Notes under the pieces: generated by a model
Seen by the model: the letters and a program-made list of their open reading frames with translations, nothing else
Databases searched by the model: none
What the model was told of the DNA's origin: nothing
NCBI RefSeq assembly: GCF_024055795.1
Contig: NZ_JAMXMY010000001.1
Location: 310,001-374,000, forward strand
Reading direction: 5' to 3'
Length of the DNA stretch: 64,000 nucleotides
From: Actinoallomurus purpureus
GTDB taxonomy: Bacteria; Actinomycetota; Actinomycetes; Streptosporangiales; Streptosporangiaceae
In this document: positions 17,301 through 25,105 of the stretch, piece by piece
Position numbering within the stretch: the first letter of the stretch is position 1
Layout of the letters: every line of letters starts with the position of its first letter
Made by a program: the position numbers and the translations under genes

Positions 17301-18022
17301 ACCGCACGTTGGGCGAGGCGCCCAACCTCGGCGCCTACCTGCGCGCCATGGGGCGTCTCGACGATTCCGACGGGCTCCTGAGGGAGGCCCTGACACGCGC
17401 CAAGGAGCTCAGCCCGCATCGGCCCCGGCTGGAGCTCCGCATCGCCAAGGAGCTGGCGATCACCATGCGGTGCAACGACGAGGTGGAGAGCGCGTACGAG
17501 CGCAGCCACGAGGCGTACCTCCGTTACGACGAGCTCTTCGGCGACGGCCACCCTCAGACGCTGGCCTGCGGGCTCAGCCTGGCGATCGCTTACCACGCGA
17601 TCGGGGAGACGTCCGCGGCGGTCGAGCTGGGCACCCGGTGCGCGGAGGCCTACGACCGTGTCATGGGCGAAGACCATCCGTTCCGCCACGTGTGCCGGCT
17701 GGACCTCGGCCTCTTCCTCCTGGGCGCCGGCGACCTCGACGGATCGCTGGAGTACACCGCCTCGGCCCACACCGGCCTGACGGCCGAGCTCGGTGAGCAG
17801 CACCCGTGGGCGGTGGCCGCCGCCATCGGGCATGCCTGCAGCCTGGCCCCCACCGACCCCGAGCGTGCCATGGAGCTCGAGGAGACCGTGCTGGCCGACA
17901 CGGGCGACTTCCTGGGCCCGGACCATCCGTACGCCCAGATCCTCGTACGGAATCTGCGGATCGGCCGTACCGGTGCGCGCGGCGACCGCGGATACGCCGC
18001 CATCGATGTGCCGTCGACGTGA
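14330..18022 (+). CDS. fxsT: FxSxx-COOH system TPR protein: ParA-like, TIR-like, NB-ARC and TPR domains
   Basis: Large 1230-residue cytoplasmic protein of the FxsT type. Residues 11-60 open a ParA/MinD-like domain with a deviant P loop (SGVGRTG, 21-27) and VLIDAPTDMSES later. A TIR-like segment follows near 309 (DTISIAYAPPDRPWADWI). An NB-ARC ATPase starts near 436 (LAFVGRDDELEALRD), with Walker A SGAAGVGKS near 464 and Walker B WLLVYDNAD near 536. TPRs fill about 820-1230 (for example HPRTLISGRGRGGTLRGMG). GGTGGAG precedes the ATG at 14330. The domain order resembles STAND sensors, so it may sense a signal and control or respond to the modified peptide. Its exact role in these loci is not established. 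Confidence 0.88.
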   Translation: MNTVEREMTPGVIVSFLASASGVGRTGAIANVAWILAAAGKRVLIVDWGTEEADTDQYLAPFHSDWIALSREVTTGLSRLMVNEARPERRRQLAQLIPAQVRRYLLPGADGRIESISGAPGKGSTLPPDDDLIAKLRNLLRASGYDYVLIDAPTDMSESVVRGAARFSDVVVMCFTIRRQAVETAARHTRRLREQSILPLRVMAMPTQVDDSDPERIAESRGLLRDEFEQVLADFDADVVEIPYFPLDAYDRRLAALMDVPETPGSPCAAYHHLARAVTGGEVGAPPAVTAEVRTRYRRALGLPVGGDKDTISIAYAPPDRPWADWIAAQFRLAGMNVERFTGADPARGPLIVVLSSRSAEPAGPVGGEVVNVRVGGPRATTDAVDLRDQTDESTARALLLSHFHLIPDPRRSAPATPAYPGGREPARLAYRLPARSLAFVGRDDELEALRDRLRRGDGTPWVLSGAAGVGKSEIVREYAHRFSHDYSVIWWISAQGRERVRHGLRALAERLPVQESGDPIQAALTALRTVPELGRWLLVYDNADDPEDLDGLLPRGGTGDVLITTRRDVRNSTPVSALAADEGVALLGAQVRGILPEEARSVAAAVEHLPLSLRLAAAWLRETVGRLRACGFSAGEATAWAVAEFHAQLDRPAVPAGDDHPPSARVCLELSLRALGEEELGALTVRLIQLCAFLSPEEVGLTLLCSSAMLDELSAAEGGEALREDRKVAHQVIWLAVRYGLAEVDWARRPALRTHRLLHSLVRAGLDAREVAERREQVLRALAAYAPNDADGGIDDHIDAYRELQQHVVASGALRSDDRGVRRWIIAQLGYLAVTGDAETISAALEMAETARARWERTCDPDDPLLARLLSRIADLRRDLGDNAGALVLDDAALEHQRTNLGVTHPRTLISGRGRGGTLRGMGRFAEALAEDQTTWTGFRKTFGDEHPETLMAAHDLAVSTYLMGDHRKALLLGQDTYRRRARLLGPGDHRTLGEAPNLGAYLRAMGRLDDSDGLLREALTRAKELSPHRPRLELRIAKELAITMRCNDEVESAYERSHEAYLRYDELFGDGHPQTLACGLSLAIAYHAIGETSAAVELGTRCAEAYDRVMGEDHPFRHVCRLDLGLFLLGAGDLDGSLEYTASAHTGLTAELGEQHPWAVAAAIGHACSLAPTDPERAMELEETVLADTGDFLGPDHPYAQILVRNLRIGRTGARGDRGYAAIDVPST

Positions 18023-18037
18023 CAAGGAGTGCTCAGG

Positions 18038-19027
18038 ATGCGACCCGAAGGCGCCGATCCGTCGGACCCGGCCGGGAGCGGCCTGGTCCGCACCGTCGCG
18101 CCCTACGCCGGCCCGGCGTTCGAGGAGAGGATGGCCCTGTGCGAGGACGTCATGGTCACGAGCCCGGACCTGTGCCACCTCTCCTACTACAGCGCGGGCG
18201 TGTTCCACTACGGCTTCGACCGGCCTCCGGGAGTGGCGGTGGCGCGCGACGTGCGGATGAGCGATTACCTCAACGCCGGGCGCCGGCTGACCTTCGCGGT
18301 GGACGGGCTCGACGAGCGGCTGGAGGCGGTCGCCACCGGCCGCCTCATCCGTACGGTGCTGCATGCGGAGGAGGCGGTGATCTACTGTCACTCGGTCGTC
18401 CCGCACGAGCACCTGGTCGCGGTGGCCCGTGAGCGGAGCGGGCCCGAGTCGGTGTTGCCCGAGCTGCCACGAGTGCGTGCCGCCGACCGCACGGTCTCCG
18501 AGCTGGCCACCGCCCTGCGGGCGCATGTCAGTCTCTCCACCCAGAATCCCGGCGGCTGGCTCACCGAGGGGCCTCCCGACAGGCCGCGCGTGGCGGCGCC
18601 CTCCCGGCGCGGGGACCGGACGCTGCGGGGAGAGACCGACGACGCCCAGGTCGAATTGCTCTCGCGGGTCGTCGATCCCTCGATCCTTCACTATCTCGCC
18701 TACCACCACGGCGCGAAGGAGTTCGCCGTCGACTACTTCGACCACGCGACGACGGCCCGTTTCTTCGGCCACATCACCTCTCAGGAGCGCCGCCGGTTCT
18801 ATCTGAAGTGGGGGAGGCGGTTCCCGCAGCTGGCGGCCGAGCTCGCGCAGGTGATGCGGACGGTCGCGGGCGGTCGGTTGCTCCGCGTGGTGCTGGACGT
18901 GGAGCAGGGGGCGATCTACTACGTCCGACTGAGCGCTGGGCGGCACCTCATCGGCGTGACTCTCGATCAGTCCAAGGTCGTCGCGGCCGATGACCGGGTG
19001 GGCCGCCTCGCGGTGGACCTGGCCTAA
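18038..19027 (+). CDS. Uncharacterised protein with an internal tandem duplication, RiPP-locus associated
   Basis: No family recognised. The product is 329 residues, soluble, with AAGGAG eight bases before the ATG at 18038 and only 15 bp after fxsT, so it is almost certainly cotranscribed. Two copies of a domain of about 90 residues are visible. Repeat 1 (about 45-134) contains RRLTFAVDGLDERLEAVATG and then GRLIRTVLHAEEAVIY. Repeat 2 (about 216-312) contains RRFPQLAAELAQVMRTVAGG and then GRLLRVVLDVEQGAIYY. Each copy looks like a small helix-plus-sheet domain, perhaps of roadblock-like type, but that is a guess. Context suggests an accessory or sensing role in the FxSxx system. Confidence 0.75.
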   Translation: MRPEGADPSDPAGSGLVRTVAPYAGPAFEERMALCEDVMVTSPDLCHLSYYSAGVFHYGFDRPPGVAVARDVRMSDYLNAGRRLTFAVDGLDERLEAVATGRLIRTVLHAEEAVIYCHSVVPHEHLVAVARERSGPESVLPELPRVRAADRTVSELATALRAHVSLSTQNPGGWLTEGPPDRPRVAAPSRRGDRTLRGETDDAQVELLSRVVDPSILHYLAYHHGAKEFAVDYFDHATTARFFGHITSQERRRFYLKWGRRFPQLAAELAQVMRTVAGGRLLRVVLDVEQGAIYYVRLSAGRHLIGVTLDQSKVVAADDRVGRLAVDLA

Positions 19028-19169
19028 TTTAGTTGTTAAGTGTCATTTGACGGATAGCGACAACCTTCCGCGGAGTAGCTTTCTCTTCCGTCTTCTGCCG
19101 GGCGCACCGCTGTGAAAGAATGCGCTTCGGTTGCCCGCATACGGGGAGCGGGTGAACGAGAGGCGACTC

Positions 19170-20300
19170 ATGCGCTCTTTCGCGGGTACGGTCGCGAAGC
19201 GGCTCGGTGTCATCGTGGCCGTGGCCCTGCTGGGTTGGCTGTTCGCCCACTCCGTGTCTTTAGGTGACCTCGTGCACTCGCGTGGTTATCTGTATGTGGC
19301 GACCACATTACTCGCAATCGGATTGTACAGCAGCACCTATGGCATCGACCGTGACGAGATCAAGGCGGACGCGCGTACCGTTCTGCTCGCCGTCACGTTC
19401 GGTGTATTGGTCAAGGCGACCCTGATCGCGGTGGTCATGTACGCCGTATTCCGGCGACCGGAATACCTGGTGCTCGGCGTGGCGGTCGCCCAGATCGACC
19501 CGCTTTCCGTCGCGGCGATGCAGAAGCGGTCCCGAATGTCGCCACGGGCCAAGGCCGTGCTGCTCGCCTGGGCCTCCTTCGACGATCCCGTGACCATGCT
19601 CCTCACCATCTACATATCCGCGTTCACCCTGTCGATCCTCGGCGCTCACGGCCGGAGCGGCCCGATCGCCGACGGCACGCTCTCGGCGTTCGTCACCGAC
19701 CTCGCCGCGAATCTGCTGTTCGCCGGAGTCGCGTCGGTCATCTGGTGGCTCGCCGGCCGTTGGATGAACGGCCGGGTGAAGCAGGGGGTCCAGATGGCCG
19801 TGCTGCTGATGCTGGCGGCGTTCGCGGTGTGGCAGTTCCTCATGTTGGGGCTGGCCATCGTGGGCCTGTTCTTCCGGCCGAGGATGGGCCGGCATCTGGG
19901 CATCGTCACGCAGGCGGCGTTCGTGTGCGCGGTCTTCGCGTTGGGGATGCTCCTGCCCGGAATCGATATCGTCCCCGGGCTGGTCCTCGCGGCGGGGGCA
20001 TTCGGCGCCCAGGCGCTCGTCGCCCTGCTGCTCGCGCGCCGGCACACGGCGAACGATCGTGGCTATCTGGCCTTCGGTCAGCAGAACGGCATCACGGCCA
20101 TCATCCTGGCGCTGCTGCTCCAGCCCGCGTTCCCGCGCACGATCGGCATCGTGGCTCCCGCCATCATCCTGGTCAACATGCTGCACATCGCCTGCAACGC
20201 CTATTGGGACGCGCGAGTGACCGCCGCGTCGCATCGCGAGACGGAGTCGGCGGACCGGCTTTCTACGCCGTCTCGAAAGACTCAAGCATCGCCTTCTTGA
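19170..20300 (+). CDS. Cation:proton antiporter-like membrane protein
   Basis: Integral membrane protein of 376 residues with about ten hydrophobic helices. The segments VAQIDPLSVAAM and WASFDDPVTMLLT hold the paired acidic residues expected in the ion-binding helices of CPA-type Na+/H+ or K+/H+ antiporters. The helix 1 region is GVIVAVALLGWLFAH. The ATG at 19170 follows GAGAGG; a GTG at 19152 and a TTG at 19131 are alternatives. The stop lies inside the 3' end of the convergent AAA ATPase gene, overlapping it by 38 bp. It carries the same strand as the RiPP genes but is 140 bp away, so cotranscription is uncertain. Ion specificity is unknown. Confidence 0.82.
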   Translation: MRSFAGTVAKRLGVIVAVALLGWLFAHSVSLGDLVHSRGYLYVATTLLAIGLYSSTYGIDRDEIKADARTVLLAVTFGVLVKATLIAVVMYAVFRRPEYLVLGVAVAQIDPLSVAAMQKRSRMSPRAKAVLLAWASFDDPVTMLLTIYISAFTLSILGAHGRSGPIADGTLSAFVTDLAANLLFAGVASVIWWLAGRWMNGRVKQGVQMAVLLMLAAFAVWQFLMLGLAIVGLFFRPRMGRHLGIVTQAAFVCAVFALGMLLPGIDIVPGLVLAAGAFGAQALVALLLARRHTANDRGYLAFGQQNGITAIILALLLQPAFPRTIGIVAPAIILVNMLHIACNAYWDARVTAASHRETESADRLSTPSRKTQASPS

Positions 20301-22485
20301 CGCGGATGCCCAGCCGTTCGAAGGCCTTTCTCACCTCGCGGTTTCCGGAGCGGCCAGGGCCGAGACCCGGGGCCGGTGCCGCAGGGCGCGCCGTGTCGTC
20401 GAGCTGAAACGTCGGCACTTGCTCATAGAGCGCATCGTAGGTGTCACAAAGCGCCGCCAGCCGGTTCAATTCCGCCCTGTCCGGGTGTACGGATCGAAGT
20501 GCCTGATACCAGCCCGCCACCTGCCCCTGGAACACGGTCACCAGATGCCGCATCAGCGTCGCCACGCCGATCGGCTGGTAGCCCCTTCGGAGGCGTTGCA
20601 GCAGCACGCGTCGCGCGACACGGCCATCGTCCCGGTCCGCGGTGAACGCTCTCGCGATGAGACCTTCGATGTCATCGAACTCCTCCAGGCCGGCCTGCGC
20701 CTCGTCGAAGAGTCTGCGCACCTGCGGTGGCATCTCCAGCCCCGCCACGGGGACCGTCTGGGCGATCCCCTCGATCTCCTGACGGAGCACGCGCAACTGC
20801 TGTTCGTACGACGAGCGCATCGCGTCCAGCGAATCGGCGAACTGCTCGAGATGGTCCTGGGTGTGGGACTGCATCTGGTACATCCGGTCCATCCGCTCAC
20901 GGACCAGCGCGAACGCGTCTCCGCCGAGACGCGACTCGAGCCGCCCGACGGCGCCGATCAGGGCGGCGTCGAAGTCCTCGGCGAACCGATTCGGCTGGTA
21001 CACCAGGGGTTCTTCCTCCATCGGCACCGCGAGGTCGGGAGCGAGGCCGTTGACGATCAGCAGGATCCGGCTTCCGGGGCAGGCTTCCTGGACGGCGCGG
21101 AGCCGGTGCTCGAGCCGGTCGCGTCCGGCCGGTTCCAGCACCGAGTCGGTCAGTAACAGGGCGATGCCGGTGTCGTCCCCCCCGACGGGCACCCAGTAGT
21201 CGACACGCGGCATCGACGGGTCTCCGTACACGTGATCACGCATGAAGGGCCACCCCCGCGTGTTCAGCAGCCGCCGGACCTCCGCCCTCATGTCATCGAC
21301 CGTCAACGACTCGAAATTCTCCCGGACGGCCTCACGCACCATCGGCTCGGTCACCGCGCTCACCCCGGCCGCCCGCTCGTACAGCGTGCCGCACAGCTGC
21401 ACCACCTGACGCGGGTTGCCGCCGGTCAGATGGGTCAGGTAGGAGATCGTCTCCGGGGTGAACGGCGCGATCGTGCGTTCGCCCAGGACCTCACGCAACG
21501 ACTCCTCGATGAACCGGCGGACGTCCGTCGAGCTGAGTGCGGACATGCGCACCGGCGGGCCGATCCGATCGAGCGTGTCACCGCCGAGCGGCTTGAGGAA
21601 GTCGCGAACCCCGGACAGCACAAGGAACGCTCCGGCATCGCGGGACACCTCGAGCAGTTTCTTGAACGCCTGAGCCGTCGACGTCTCGGGGCGGCTGTCC
21701 GCCGAAAGGATCTTCTCTAACTCGTCGAACATCAGGATGAAGCGGTGGTCCTGCCCGCCGTACAGCAGAGCGAAGACCCCGATCGACTCCAGCGCGGCGG
21801 CGTCCGTGGCGATGGCGGTCGTGACGCCTCGCTCGACGAGGAGCTGGTGGGGTGGACTGCCGCCCAGCCATTCCCAGGCCGCGCTCTCGAATCCCGGCCG
21901 TAGGAGGAGCGACAGGGCGGTGCCGTAGGCGTCGTTCTTGGTGACGGCGCGCAGCCTCGCCTGGAGGTTGCGCAGGAGGAGGTCGGAGCTCAGCCCGAGG
22001 CGGGCCGCGATGGTCTGGGGATCCAGCGAACCGTCGCGGAACCCTTCCTGGACGTCGACCCTCAGGTCCAGCCCGTCCAGTGAGCGCGCGACGATCTCGG
22101 CGTAGTAGTCACGGACCCGGGCGCTGACGTCCTCGCTCTTCATTCTGCCGATGAAACGCTCGAGGTAGAGCGCCAGAAAAGTGTCCGCGGGAGAGTCGAC
22201 GTACCGCCAGTTGATGTCGCGGAGCCCGCTGAGGTCGGCCCGGCGCAGCAGGTGGTGGAGCAGGTGGGTCTTGCCCGTGCCGAACTCGCCGACGACCGCC
22301 AGCACGTTGCCGTTGGACGTGGTCCGGTGCGCGAGGTAGTCGTCCAGGCGCCGGTCGGCCTCACGGATCGCCGGCGTCTCGACCGTGACGAGCGCCGAAT
22401 CGGGGTCGCGGATACTCGCGACCGCGCTGCTCGGAAAGGGATTGCGCTGGGCCCATGGTGACGGATGGTCGTTGCTGGCGCTCAT
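20263..22485 (-). CDS. AAA/STAND-like ATPase with large C-terminal region, third gene of a coupled operon
   Basis: Protein of 740 residues. It has Walker A GEFGTGKT (66-73), Walker B FILMFDELEK (249-258) and a sensor-2-like GGNPRQVVQLCG, the pattern of ORC/Cdc6-like AAA proteins. Beyond about residue 410, DYWVPVGGDDTGIALLLTDS and RILLIVNGLAP look like an alpha/beta domain that might be nuclease-like; this is speculative. A heptad-rich stretch (about 540-590) and a C-terminal helical domain follow. The ATG overlaps the preceding stop by 4 bp. With the lipoprotein and second ATPase it forms a compact three-gene unit without recognised relatives, perhaps a defence or envelope-signalling system. 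Confidence 0.72.
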   Translation of the reverse strand: MSASNDHPSPWAQRNPFPSSAVASIRDPDSALVTVETPAIREADRRLDDYLAHRTTSNGNVLAVVGEFGTGKTHLLHHLLRRADLSGLRDINWRYVDSPADTFLALYLERFIGRMKSEDVSARVRDYYAEIVARSLDGLDLRVDVQEGFRDGSLDPQTIAARLGLSSDLLLRNLQARLRAVTKNDAYGTALSLLLRPGFESAAWEWLGGSPPHQLLVERGVTTAIATDAAALESIGVFALLYGGQDHRFILMFDELEKILSADSRPETSTAQAFKKLLEVSRDAGAFLVLSGVRDFLKPLGGDTLDRIGPPVRMSALSSTDVRRFIEESLREVLGERTIAPFTPETISYLTHLTGGNPRQVVQLCGTLYERAAGVSAVTEPMVREAVRENFESLTVDDMRAEVRRLLNTRGWPFMRDHVYGDPSMPRVDYWVPVGGDDTGIALLLTDSVLEPAGRDRLEHRLRAVQEACPGSRILLIVNGLAPDLAVPMEEEPLVYQPNRFAEDFDAALIGAVGRLESRLGGDAFALVRERMDRMYQMQSHTQDHLEQFADSLDAMRSSYEQQLRVLRQEIEGIAQTVPVAGLEMPPQVRRLFDEAQAGLEEFDDIEGLIARAFTADRDDGRVARRVLLQRLRRGYQPIGVATLMRHLVTVFQGQVAGWYQALRSVHPDRAELNRLAALCDTYDALYEQVPTFQLDDTARPAAPAPGLGPGRSGNREVRKAFERLGIRVKKAMLESFETA

Positions 22486-23384
22486 GATTGCACCTGGCTG
22501 GCGATGTAGTCGGCGATCTTATTGTAATTCACGGCCCCTATCGACGAGGCGGGCTTCTCGCCGATCTCCTTATAGACACCGTACAGATATCGCTGCAGCT
22601 GTCCGATGGTTAGTGAGTTGTTCTTTTCGCGCCGCCGCCTCAGCAGTCGTTCGGCGGCCTCGAGCCGCAGGGGCGGCACGCATGCGGCACCGTCGTCGCC
22701 CGCCCGTTTCATGCTGAAGCGTCGGCCGTCTCCCGGCTGGAGCGAGCCGACGGACAGGTGGGCCACGCGTGTCTCCGGCGGTGGTTGGAGCGAGCCCGCC
22801 GCGGCGGCGACCACGGGGTCGGAGCTCTCGACGAAGAAGACGAGACGTTGGTGGACCACTTCGGCGTAGCGCCTCACCTCCTGGAGGAGCTCGGAGACGG
22901 GAAGCAGGATCAGCAGCAGGCGCTGTGGCCCCAGGGCATCGCCGACCCCGAGGTAGCCGCGCCACAGGTCGTCGTAACATTCTTCAAGGCTTTTAAGCAC
23001 CTCCTGGGAGAACGTCCTGTTCTGGTCTCGCAGCAGCATTTCGTACACCGCACGCATGCGCTTTTCGATCACGAAGTTCCTGGGGACCCTCCGGCTCAGA
23101 TCGACGATATGCGGTGACATCTCCGCGGCCGTGGACTCGGTGTGCAGCCAGTGCGCGCATCGGTTGATCAGGGAGGTCTTCCCGCAGCCGGGGGGCCCGG
23201 TGACGAGCACCAGGCCACCGGCGTTCCGCAGGGCGGCCGTATCGTGGAAGACGCGCTGGAACTCCTTGAACGCGGTTTCGCAGCTGTCGACGTCGACGTA
23301 GTAGTCGATGTGGGCCGGGTTCTTCCAGGGGGTCAGTGGCGCGTTGTGGGAGTCGGCCGCACCGGGGATCTCGAACGGGTTCAC
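22482..23384 (-). CDS. P-loop ATPase, second gene of the coupled operon
   Basis: Predicted ATPase of 300 residues. Walker A is GPPGCGKT at 63-70. The Walker B candidate RLLLILLPVSEL lacks the usual acidic residue, so hydrolysis may be weak or depend on another residue. It begins MNPFEIPGA; the partner AAA protein has NPFPSSAV near its N-terminus, a hint of a common recognition element. A C-terminal helical part ends NYNKIADYIASQ. It overlaps the genes on both sides by ATGA, meaning strict coupling and probably a fixed stoichiometry. No family assigned; loader, adaptor or regulatory subunit of the larger ATPase are all possible. Confidence 0.68.
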   Translation of the reverse strand: MNPFEIPGAADSHNAPLTPWKNPAHIDYYVDVDSCETAFKEFQRVFHDTAALRNAGGLVLVTGPPGCGKTSLINRCAHWLHTESTAAEMSPHIVDLSRRVPRNFVIEKRMRAVYEMLLRDQNRTFSQEVLKSLEECYDDLWRGYLGVGDALGPQRLLLILLPVSELLQEVRRYAEVVHQRLVFFVESSDPVVAAAAGSLQPPPETRVAHLSVGSLQPGDGRRFSMKRAGDDGAACVPPLRLEAAERLLRRRREKNNSLTIGQLQRYLYGVYKEIGEKPASSIGAVNYNKIADYIASQVQS

Positions 23385-24181
23385 GACGTGCCTCCCGGCC
23401 TGCGCATGGTGCGGTGCCGCTGCAGCGGGTGCTCCAGCGCCTCGGCGACCCGCTCGACGTTGTTCTCCAGATCACTCACCCGTTGCCGCATCCGTGTGAC
23501 ATGCCGGTCCAGGTCGGGGCCCGGCTCGCCCAAGAGGTCCCCGGTCACCTTCCGGAGTTCGTCGCGCAGGTGCCGGACCAGGGTCCAGCCGGGCCGTACG
23601 GACTGACACTTCCGCAGCTCGGCGTCGAGGTCGTCACGGCGTTCGGTCACGTCGCGCCCGGCGGGCCGGCCACGGCCGCCCGGCTCGACCCACGCGTCGA
23701 GGTACGCCCGGCCGGCGCGACCGTACTCGTGAGCGGCCGACCGCAGATTCTCCGCGCGTTGCCGGGACTCCGTGCGCCTGGACTGGACGATCCCGCCCGC
23801 CAGCGTCAGCAGGCCCCCGACGACCAGGGAAACGATGTTGGCCGCGATCGAGATCAGAGGATTCGCGGAGTCCGTGGCGTGCCCGCCCGCGGGAGACCGC
23901 ACGAGAGCCGTGCAGGCCTGGTCGAAGTCCTCGCGGTGACCTTCGCGCCAGCGTTCGGGGGTCACCTCCTGACCCTTCACGCGTAACAGGCCGGGGGCGC
24001 TCGCCGGAGCGGCTAAGCCGAGAGTGACGGCGGCATTGGCCAACTCCGGACGCTCGGCGGGCGACAGGCAGAAGACGCGCCAGGCGTCCTGCTCGGCCGG
24101 GCTCGCGGAGGAGCAGCCGGACAGTCCCGCCACTGAGCCGCCCAGCAGCAGGAAGAACACCGTCCAGGTCGACTGCCGCAT
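23381..24181 (-). CDS. Membrane lipoprotein with a second transmembrane helix, first gene of the coupled operon
   Basis: Predicted envelope protein of 266 residues. The N-terminus has a hydrophobic stretch and a lipobox-like GSVAGLSGC. A folded segment with conserved-looking cysteines follows. A second helix, ISIAANIVSLVVGGLLTLAGG (about 110-130), would put the remaining 135 residues in the cytoplasm: an Arg/Glu-rich, probably coiled-coil region. GGGAGG lies eight bases before the ATG. Its stop overlaps the P-loop ATPase start. The topology, an outside domain joined to a cytoplasmic helical domain next to two ATPases, fits a sensor or anchor. No family recognised. Confidence 0.65.
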   Translation of the reverse strand: MRQSTWTVFFLLLGGSVAGLSGCSSASPAEQDAWRVFCLSPAERPELANAAVTLGLAAPASAPGLLRVKGQEVTPERWREGHREDFDQACTALVRSPAGGHATDSANPLISIAANIVSLVVGGLLTLAGGIVQSRRTESRQRAENLRSAAHEYGRAGRAYLDAWVEPGGRGRPAGRDVTERRDDLDAELRKCQSVRPGWTLVRHLRDELRKVTGDLLGEPGPDLDRHVTRMRQRVSDLENNVERVAEALEHPLQRHRTMRRPGGTS

Positions 24182-24297
24182 GGTTCAGGCCTCCCGCTTC
24201 TCAGCCGGGAATCGCCAGGACCGGACGCTCAGTTACACGCGCGACACGCGGGACCGCGCCGGCGTGGCGTGCGGAGGGATCGCGTCACCGCACATGA

Positions 24298-24546
24298 TGC
24301 CGCCGCCGTAGTGACAACGATTACACCCGGATCGGGCCGGAATCCGTCCCGGACTACTTCGAGAAGGCCGCCGACCTGGAATTCACTCATTCGGCGAGTG
24401 GCGGAAAGGCCCATGTGCTGAACCGGAACATCCTCGTCAACGGGCATCGGGCGTACGCGCTCTACCGGTCGACTCCCGCGTCCCAGTGGTCCGGCGGCCG
24501 CCGGTACTTCGAGGTGTTCGCCATGAGCTTCGGTCCGGCGTCCTGA
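24298..24546 (+). pseudogene. C-terminal remnant of a secreted or kinase-linked extracellular domain
   Basis: An open stretch of 82 codons has no start and begins just after an in-frame TGA. It encodes DYFEKAADLEFTHSASGG, AHVLNRNILVNGHRAYALY and WSGGRRYFEVFAMSF before a stop. This resembles the extracellular C-terminus of actinomycete Ser/Thr kinases and secreted proteins that end with a YALYWSTP-like motif. The 5' part of the gene is gone. It probably marks an old deletion at the edge of the accessory region. Confidence 0.5.
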
Positions 24547-25069
24547 GGGAGGCGGGGCCGCCGGACGTGGTGGTCGGCCCGCTCGTCGGAGAGATGCGAA
24601 CGTCCGCGAGCGTGCCCCTTCCCCCAAAGGTGCGTGCTCGCGGACGTTCGCCATCATCGGCCCGGATGCGACTCCGGGCGTCTGGATTATCGGCCCTCGT
24701 ACCGTCCCCGATGAATCCCCCAATCCAGTGGAGACTTCGAGGGCCGTTCTGGTGGTCCGTGTTCCTTGTCGAAGTAAAAACTACGTTCTCTGGACCCCTG
24801 ATTTCATCCACCTGCCGGTGACATTCGCCGTACAACTCAGGTTGACTCGCATATTCGTGTCGCCGGGAATTCATCCTCCGTTAACCGAATGTCGAGGACT
24901 CCGGCGCGGAGCGGGCGCCGTCTGGCGAGCAGGCGGTAGTCGCCCGGCGACCAGGCCGGGAGGGCATCGATCTGCACCATCGCCGACTGCTCCGGCAGCG
25001 TGACCTGGTTCCCCCGGTGGAACTGAACGGGCCTGGCGCGACGTGACCCGCGCCGACCGCCGAGCGGTC
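24547..25069. other. Intergenic region without a supported gene
   Basis: About 520 bp between the kinase-type remnant and the AA10 promoter. Apart from the inverted repeat at 24596-24651, no convincing gene is seen. A minus-strand frame at 24837-25106 encodes SPGDYRLLARRRPLRAGVLD and could be a decayed fragment, but has no clear start or relative. Confidence 0.5.
24596..24651. repeat. 16-bp perfect inverted repeat
   Basis: GCGAACGTCCGCGAGC at 24596-24611 is repeated in inverse at 24636-24651 around a 24-nt loop. It lies 50 bp past the remnant gene and may be its surviving terminator or the end of a lost element. Confidence 0.6.
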
Positions 25070-25097
25070 TTGACAGAGGGTCGTCTCCGAGTAAGAA
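25070..25097 (+). promoter_or_regulatory. Promoter of the AA10 monooxygenase gene
   Basis: TTGACA at 25070-25075 is followed after 16 bp by TAAGAA(T) at 25092. This is a good vegetative-type promoter, about 155 bp before the start codon. The palindrome at 25106 lies over the expected transcription start, suited to repression. Confidence 0.55.
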
Positions 25098-25105
25098 TCC
25101 GGGCA

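Noticed and set aside
16355-18946. An 863-codon minus-strand frame opposite fxsT
   Set aside because: No motif, no binding site and shadow composition; fxsT has recognisable domains across the same stretch.
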